A DNA stretch of 34,145 nt, taken from JACTMZ01 sp044359955. GTDB lineage: Bacteria > Verrucomicrobiota > Verrucomicrobiia > Chthoniobacterales > JACTMZ01. Each line of letters starts with the position of its first letter. The stretch's first letter is position 1. Below, piece by piece: positions 29,359-34,145 of this stretch. A model generated the notes under the pieces. It was not told where the DNA came from. It saw only the letters and a program-made list of their open reading frames with translations, and did not search any database. The translations under genes were made by a program, and so were the position numbers. The stretch is from NCBI GenBank assembly GCA_044359955.1, contig JBIKLF010000025.1, positions 1 through 34,145 of the forward strand. Reading direction: 5' to 3'.

Positions 29359-30366
29359 CTATCGGCGCAGGATTTTGTCGATCGCCCAGGCCGCGTGTTC
29401 TCGGATCAGAGGCTCGCTATCTTGCGCCGCCTTTTGCAGGGCGGGTAGATCGTCCGCCGTGCCCACATTACCCAGTGCCACGCAAACATTGCGGAGGAAT
29501 CCGCGCCGCTTGGCCCTCAGGATAGGCGAGTCGCGGAAGAGGTCTTTGAATTGCCGGTCGTCGAGCGCGAGGAATGCACGCAAGGGCTTGGCCAGCAGGT
29601 CGGCGCGCGATTGCAGGGCGGCATCGCGCGAAGCCCGGGCGAAGCGGTTCCACGGGCACGCGTCGAGGCAATCGTCACAGCCGAAAATACGGTCGCCCAT
29701 CGCCTCGCGGAATTCCTCGGGAATGGGCCCCTTGTTCTCGATGGTGAGGAAGGAGATACAGCGGCGGGCATCGAGCTGGTAGGGCGCGGTGATGGCCTGG
29801 GTGGGACAAGCCTCAATGCACCGCGTGCAGCGTCCGCAGCGGTCGGGCAGGGGAGGATCGGGCGCGAATTCGAGCGTGGTGAGAATGATGGAAAGGAAAA
29901 ACCAAGTCCCCAGCTCCGGATGGATCCCCATCGTGCTTTTGCCATGCCAGGACACGCCGCAGGCTGCCGCCCAGTCGCGTTCGAGGACCGGTCCGCTGTC
30001 GACAAAGCACCGCTGTTGCCCGCCAGCCTGTGCGAGGCGTGCGGCGAGGGTTTCGAGGCGCGGGGCGATCACCTCGTGGTAATCGTCGCTCCAGGCGTAG
30101 CGGGCGATGCGGCCGCTCCCGCTTGCCGGGGTGCCGTCGCGGAGATAATTTGTGGCGAGGACAATGACCGACTCGGCCCCGGCGAGGACTCGCCGTGGAT
30201 CGCCGCGGTCCTCCTCGGTGCGCCGCATCCATTCCATGGTGGCTTGGCGTCCGTCGTCCAACCATGCGCCCAGCGCCTTGGCATGCGGTGCCGGTCCGGC
30301 CTGCGCGAACCCGCAGAGGGCGAATCCCAGTTGCTGCGCCATGGCGCGAATTTCGTCCTTGGTCAT
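29359..30366 (-). CDS. queG: Epoxyqueuosine reductase
   Basis: A 335-residue enzyme that carries out the last step of queuosine synthesis, reducing epoxyqueuosine to queuosine in tRNAs with GUN anticodons. It uses cobalamin and two [4Fe-4S] clusters. Both cluster motifs are present, CGRCTRCIEACP and CDDCLDACPWN, together with the QueG signature FVDSGPVLERDWAAACG that holds the catalytic Asp. The C-terminal part (about 265-335) is the HEAT-like repeat region seen in many QueG proteins. Start ATG at 30366 overlaps the upstream GNAT gene by four bases (ATGA). Confidence 0.96.
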   Translation of the reverse strand: MTKDEIRAMAQQLGFALCGFAQAGPAPHAKALGAWLDDGRQATMEWMRRTEEDRGDPRRVLAGAESVIVLATNYLRDGTPASGSGRIARYAWSDDYHEVIAPRLETLAARLAQAGGQQRCFVDSGPVLERDWAAACGVSWHGKSTMGIHPELGTWFFLSIILTTLEFAPDPPLPDRCGRCTRCIEACPTQAITAPYQLDARRCISFLTIENKGPIPEEFREAMGDRIFGCDDCLDACPWNRFARASRDAALQSRADLLAKPLRAFLALDDRQFKDLFRDSPILRAKRRGFLRNVCVALGNVGTADDLPALQKAAQDSEPLIREHAAWAIDKILRR

Positions 30367-30815
30367 GACCGCAGGTCGCGCACGTAGACGCGGAACTTGG
30401 TGTCCATCGCGTAGCCGTGCTTCTCGTAAAGCGCCTGCGCGGTCTTGTTGTCATGCGCCGTGCTTAGAGCGACCTCACAAGCACCCGCGGCTTTGGCGCT
30501 GGCGTGCACGGCCTCGATCAGGGCTTCGGCTGTTCCCTGTCGCCGGTGGTCCGGACTGACGAAGAGATCGTGCAAAATCCACGCGGGGGCGAGGCGCAGG
30601 GAGTTGTAGGTGTGATGGCAGAGCGCGAACCCGGTCAGTTCGCCGTCATCGAAGGCGCCGAGACCGGTGGAGTCAGCGGCCGAGAGCCGAGCCTCGAGGA
30701 ATTTCTTTTCGGCCACCTGGTCGCGGGTCACGCCATAAAAATCAAGGTAAGCGCCAAAGAGCGAGGCGACGAAGGCGACATCTGCAGCGGTCAGGGGGCG
30801 GACGATAGTTGCCAT
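30363..30815 (-). CDS. GNAT-family N-acetyltransferase
   Basis: A 150-residue GNAT acetyltransferase. The acetyl-CoA loop is SPDHRRQGTAEALIEAV (consensus Q/RxxGxG/A), and the C-terminal NKTAQALYEKHGYAMD is the classic ending of the fold. The N-terminus is TIVRPLTAADVAFVASLF. The substrate is unknown. The frame is open to 30848, but the ATG at 30815 gives the clean GNAT N-terminus. A tRNA 3'-end remnant ends 19 bases upstream. It is translationally coupled to queG, a pairing that could be merely positional. Confidence 0.92.
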   Translation of the reverse strand: MATIVRPLTAADVAFVASLFGAYLDFYGVTRDQVAEKKFLEARLSAADSTGLGAFDDGELTGFALCHHTYNSLRLAPAWILHDLFVSPDHRRQGTAEALIEAVHASAKAAGACEVALSTAHDNKTAQALYEKHGYAMDTKFRVYVRDLRS

Positions 30816-30834
30816 TGTTGCGCAGTCCGGGAAG

Positions 30835-30872
30835 TGGCCTGCCCGCATGGACTCGAACCATGAGCAACGGTT
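30835..30872 (-). pseudogene. tRNA 3'-end remnant
   Basis: Read on the minus strand, this contains a perfect tRNA T-arm (CATGG TTCGAGT CCATG, 30862-30846) followed by a seven-base acceptor strand (CGGGCAG), discriminator G and an encoded CCA (30837-30835). No matching acceptor 5' strand, D-arm or acceptable anticodon loop is found upstream. It therefore looks like the last 28-38 bases of a tRNA gene, as left by integration or recombination at a tRNA. Confidence 0.55.
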
Positions 30873-31289
30873 CTCCTCCTTGCGGGGGCGGTTCTAAAGA
30901 TCCGGGGGGGAAATCTCCATACAACGATGTTGTCTTCCACCGTAGCGATGGGCGCCGCGGGCGGACGTCCATACGCCGCTGATGAACAGCGGGACGGGGA
31001 GGATTTTGCTCATGAGGAAAAACTGCTCGTTTGACGGCGAAACTTCTTTTCCGTCCAAAACCCGTGGGGAGCAAGGGGAAATCGCGTCCGCGCGGCGGCC
31101 GGCCGGTCGGGGCGCGGCCTTTGTGTTGGCTGAAAAGGAAGTTGAGGGTCTATGTTTGAGGGATTGAGGGGGCAAGGCGACGGCTGAGGTCTGGTCTGAC
31201 GGCGCGAGAGGAATCGGGAATGTTTAAATTATAGGCCTGACCCTTTTGGCTTGGGGCGAGCCGGGGGCAAGGCCTAGTCAGAGGTTTGG
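30873..31289. other. Gap between the tRNA remnant and hsdR
   Basis: No convincing gene in 417 bp. Short frames exist on both strands (for example 30982-31167 plus) but show no family resemblance. It has a G7 run and the small palindrome ACAAC gat GTTGT (30921-30933). No integrase or transposase fragment is seen. Confidence 0.45.
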
Positions 31290-34028
31290 TCAAGCTGGCT
31301 TTGCAGGCTGTTCTTCCGTCGGAATCGAATCGTAAATGGCCTTCGATAAGACCGTGAAGGCGGCGTCGCCGAACTCCTTGTCATCCATATATCGTGTCAC
31401 GATCTTGTCGTTGTCGGCCATGCGCTCGACCATCAAATTTTCGATCAATTGCCGCAAGCCAAGCTGGAACTTGTCGAACGGATTCGCGCGACGCAACTTG
31501 ACGACCTGTTCGTTGTTTGTGGCTTTCTCCCGAATTTGCTCAAAGAAATAGCGGTCTTCGTCAGTGAAGTTTGTGCCGAAGCGATCATTGAGCACCTTGA
31601 TGACTTCCGAGAGTGGGACTTTCGCCTCCTTCGCCTTGCCAGTGCCTACGTCGGTCGGACTTTTCACTCCTTCCGGCTCGCCTTCACGCAACGAAATCTC
31701 CCCCGCGTAAATGCGTTGCAGGCGGTAGTATTGCAGACCAACCTCGTCGCTGATCTTCACCCGTTCCGAGTCGCGGTCGAGCGGGAGATGCGGCAAGAGG
31801 AAACGACCAAAGCTGTAGAGCATCTCGAGTGAGGGATCGCACCACGGCATGATCTGGCTCATGAATGAATAGACGTTCACGTAGCCGCTCAATTTCTCTC
31901 GGAACTCGCTTCGCTTCGCGTCATCGGTCATCGCTTTGAAGCGGTCCACGGCAGGCTGGAGATGCAGTTGCATCCCGGCGTGATCTTGGGTGCTTTGGTT
32001 GGCGACCGGTTTGTAGAAGACCCGCGCGAAGGCTTCCACCTCGCTCCAAAAATAAACCTGCGCAGCATCCAGTTCGTGCTTCAATGATTCTAACTTTTGC
32101 GGGTCGGACGCCTCCTGCAAACTGGTGGCATCATAATACGGCTTGAAGGCGCGGTAGATGTCTTCCGCTTCGTTGACGAAATCGAGCACGAAGGGAATCT
32201 CCTTGCCGGGGATCATGCGGTTGAGCCGCGACAAGGTCTGCACCGCCTGCACACCATCGAGCCGTTTGTCCACATACATGGCGCACAGCTGCGGCTGATC
32301 AAAGCCGGTCTGATACTTGTTCGCGACGAGCAACACCTGATAATCCGGCGAACCGAACCGCTCCGGCAGCCGCTTTTCGCTGATGGATTCGCCCGTGACA
32401 CAATCCTTGTTCATGCCCGGCTCGGTATATTCGAGACTGGTCTCAGGGTCTTTGACCGTGCCGCTGAAGGCCACCAGCGGGCGAATGTCGGGAATCTGGT
32501 TCTCGGCAATGTAGCGCTCGAACGCCTGCATGTAGCGCACGGCGTGCAGACGCGATGACGTCACGACCATCGCCTTGGCGCGTCCTCCCAAGTGTGAACG
32601 CACCTTTTGCCGGAAATGCTCCACCATGACCTCGGTCTTTTGCTCGATGTTGTGCGGGTGCAGGCTCATGAACTTGGCCAGCGCCCGAGAGGCCTTCTTC
32701 TTCGGCAGATTCGGATCGTCCTCGATGGCTTTGACCAGCCGGTAATAGGTGTCGTAGGTGGTGTAGTTCTTCACCACATCGAGGATGAACTTCTCCTCGA
32801 TGGCCTGCCGCATGGAATAAAGATGGAACGCCTCGGGCAATCCGTTCGTGCCCTTGCGTCCGAACAGCTCCAGCGTCTTGCCCTTGGGGGTGGCCGTGAA
32901 GGCGAAGAAACTCAGGTTCGGTTGCCGCCCGCGCGACTGCATCACCTGATTCAAGCGATCTTCCCAATCCGGCATCTCTTCGTCGGACTCACCCTTGGCT
33001 TCCGACCCGAGAATGGCTTTCAACTCCCGTGCCGTCTCCCCGCTCTGGCTGGAATGCGCTTCATCCACGATGATGGCGTAGCGTCGTTTGGAAATCTCCG
33101 CCTCCCACTTTGCCACCTCAGCCTTTTGCTCGGCGGTCGCTTCGTCCTGCTTCTCCGCCCCCGCAGCATGAAGCAACCCTCGCAGCACAAAGGGAAATTT
33201 CTGCAACGTCGTGATGACGATCTTCGTCCCGTCAATCAACGCTGCCGCCAGTTGCTTCGAGTCCTGGTCAATGGCCTTCACCACGCCTTGGGCGTGTTCG
33301 ATCTGATAGATGGCGTCCTGCAACTGCCGGTCCAGCACCTGCCGGTCGGTGATGACGACGATGCAATCAAACACCTTCGCGTCGTTTGCATCGTGCAAGC
33401 TGGCGAGCCGGTGCGAGAGCCACGAAATGCTGTTAGTCTTCCCGCTGCCGGCAGAGTGCTGGATGAGATAATTGCGCCCCGGCCCTTCCGCTCGGGCGGT
33501 GGTAATCAATTTGCGAACACCATCCAACTGGTGGAAACGGGGAAACACCATCGCCTCCTTCACGATCATGCGATGCCCGCCGCGACCGTCGTCCTGCTTC
33601 ACCTCCTTCTTTTCGAGGAACAGGAAGTGGCCGAGGATGTCGAGGAAGCTCTCGAACTGGAGCACGTCCTCCCAGAAGTAGCCGGTGCGATAGCCCGACT
33701 CATGCTGCGGATTTCCTGCACCGCAAATGATCTGGCCGGGATGACTTCCGCGGTTGAACGGCAGAAAATGCGTCTTCTCGCCTGCCAGCCGCGTGGTCAT
33801 GTGGACCTCGTCCGGGTCGGCGGCGAAATGCACCAGCGCCCGCTTCTTGAACTCAAATAACGGCGCACGCGGGTCGCGGTCTTCCTTGTATTGCCGGACG
33901 GCGTTGCGCCAAGTCTGCCCCGTGCCGGGATTCTTCAGCTCAATCGTCGCCACCGGCAGCCCGTTCACCGCCAGCACCATGTCGAGCGTGCGGTTGTCGC
34001 CTGGATGACAAGGCACTTGCGTGTTGCC
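31290..34028 (-). pseudogene. hsdR: Type I restriction enzyme R subunit, 5'-truncated
   Basis: A frame of 908 residues from the GTG at 34016, open to the stop at 34029. HsdR translocates DNA and cuts it in type I restriction. The start of the frame lies inside the nuclease domain: LDMVLAVNGLPVATIELKN is the D...ExK part of the PD-(D/E)xK motif, but roughly 100-150 residues that normally precede it are missing. The motor is complete: Walker A AGSGKT (189-194), DEAH (318-321), FAFTATP, and the motif VI region TGFDQPQ...LSRLNRM. The C-terminal domain is intact. Upstream sequence to 34145 is repeat hairpins without HsdR similarity in any frame. HsdM and HsdS are not in the window. Codon use is more AT-rich than its neighbours. 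Probably non-functional, or the window ends at a rearrangement or assembly junction. Confidence 0.88.
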
Positions 34029-34078
34029 TCAATGAAAAAAGACACCGGGGCCTGGAAGTTCGGGGAGGCTTGTTCACA

Positions 34079-34145
34079 AACGCCCTGAGGCCTGTCCTCA
34101 GGGCGAGGTAGCGGCAGCCCGAGTCCCCCGGACGACTCGGGCGCT
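34079..34145. repeat. REP-like hairpin pair at the hsdR break
   Basis: GCCCTGAGG (34082-34090) and CCTCAGGGC (34096-34104) form a perfect hairpin. After GTAG (34108-34111) a second perfect hairpin follows, GCCCGAGTC with GACTCGGGC. The window ends inside or just after this element, about 50 bp from the hsdR breakpoint. Confidence 0.75.

Noticed and set aside
30835..30960. A complete tRNA on the minus strand, perhaps with an unusual anticodon or an intron
   Set aside because: No D-arm, no acceptor 5' strand matching CGGGCAG and no loop with T before a valid anticodon were found upstream, so only a 3' remnant is claimed.
30982..31167. Small plus-strand frame of 61 residues in the hsdR gap
   Set aside because: No similarity, no ribosome-binding site, and an equally long frame on the opposite strand.
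32607..33860. 417-residue plus-strand frame opposite hsdR
   Set aside because: Antisense of motor motifs in hsdR; no own similarity.

Overview
The window is GC-rich and gene-dense, with slippage-prone G runs and long antisense open frames that are only shadows of real genes. The best guess for the source is a member of the Verrucomicrobiota (PVC superphylum). Three things suggest this: a double-length UvrA of the kind known from Chlamydia, abundant short hairpin repeats whose translation gives 'HGQDARAT'-like strings, and a gene set typical of a Gram-negative heterotroph. This is an inference from recalled families; no 16S rRNA or other marker is present.

Layout. (1) Bases 75-7420, minus strand: double-length uvrA, then an SpmA-SpmB fusion membrane protein, then a YkgJ-type cysteine-cluster protein. 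(2) 7596-9806: an IHF/HU-type nucleoid protein (minus) divergent from malQ (plus). (3) 9807-12061: repeat-rich DNA carrying a pentameric ligand-gated ion channel (minus) and a YefM-YoeB toxin-antitoxin pair (minus). (4) 12347-17878, minus strand, read from high to low coordinates: a secreted Deg-type serine protease, an overlapping paralogue that has lost its catalytic triad, gltX and aroE. (5) 17966-19132, plus: a phospholipase D/cardiolipin synthase-like protein. (6) 19341-21054, plus: a HipB-HipA module with two visible palindromic operators. (7) 21165-24486, minus strand: an SRPBCC protein, a parvulin-type SurA-like chaperone, a 3-hydroxyisobutyrate-dehydrogenase-family protein, an exported cyclophilin, and tRNA-Tyr followed by a 155-bp repeat of its 3' end. 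(8) 24590-29233, plus strand: acpP with a strong terminator, then a compact run of MoeB-rhodanese protein, flavin reductase-like protein, a 52-residue Trm112-like protein, thrS without a TGS domain, and infC. (9) 29359-30815, minus: a GNAT acetyltransferase overlapping queG. (10) 30835-34145: a tRNA 3'-end remnant, 430 bp without a gene, and a 5'-truncated type I restriction hsdR that breaks off against repeat hairpins.

How the genes work together. Regions 4 and 7 both supply extracytoplasmic protein quality control (protease and pseudoprotease, parvulin, cyclophilin). Region 8 mixes translation (thrS, infC, Trm112-like) with sulfur transfer. tRNA-Tyr, gltX, thrS, infC and queG (tRNA-Tyr is itself a queuosine substrate) give the window a translation theme. 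Defence or stress modules (YefM-YoeB, HipBA, broken hsdR) sit among repeats.

The most notable items are the active/inactive Deg protease pair in one operon, the GLIC-like ion channel, the tRNA-Tyr downstream repeat, the clear HipB operators, and a coherent set of GTAG/GTGG-headed REP-like hairpin elements at most gene borders, one of which lies inside a coding sequence. No CRISPR array, rRNA, transposase or integrase was seen.
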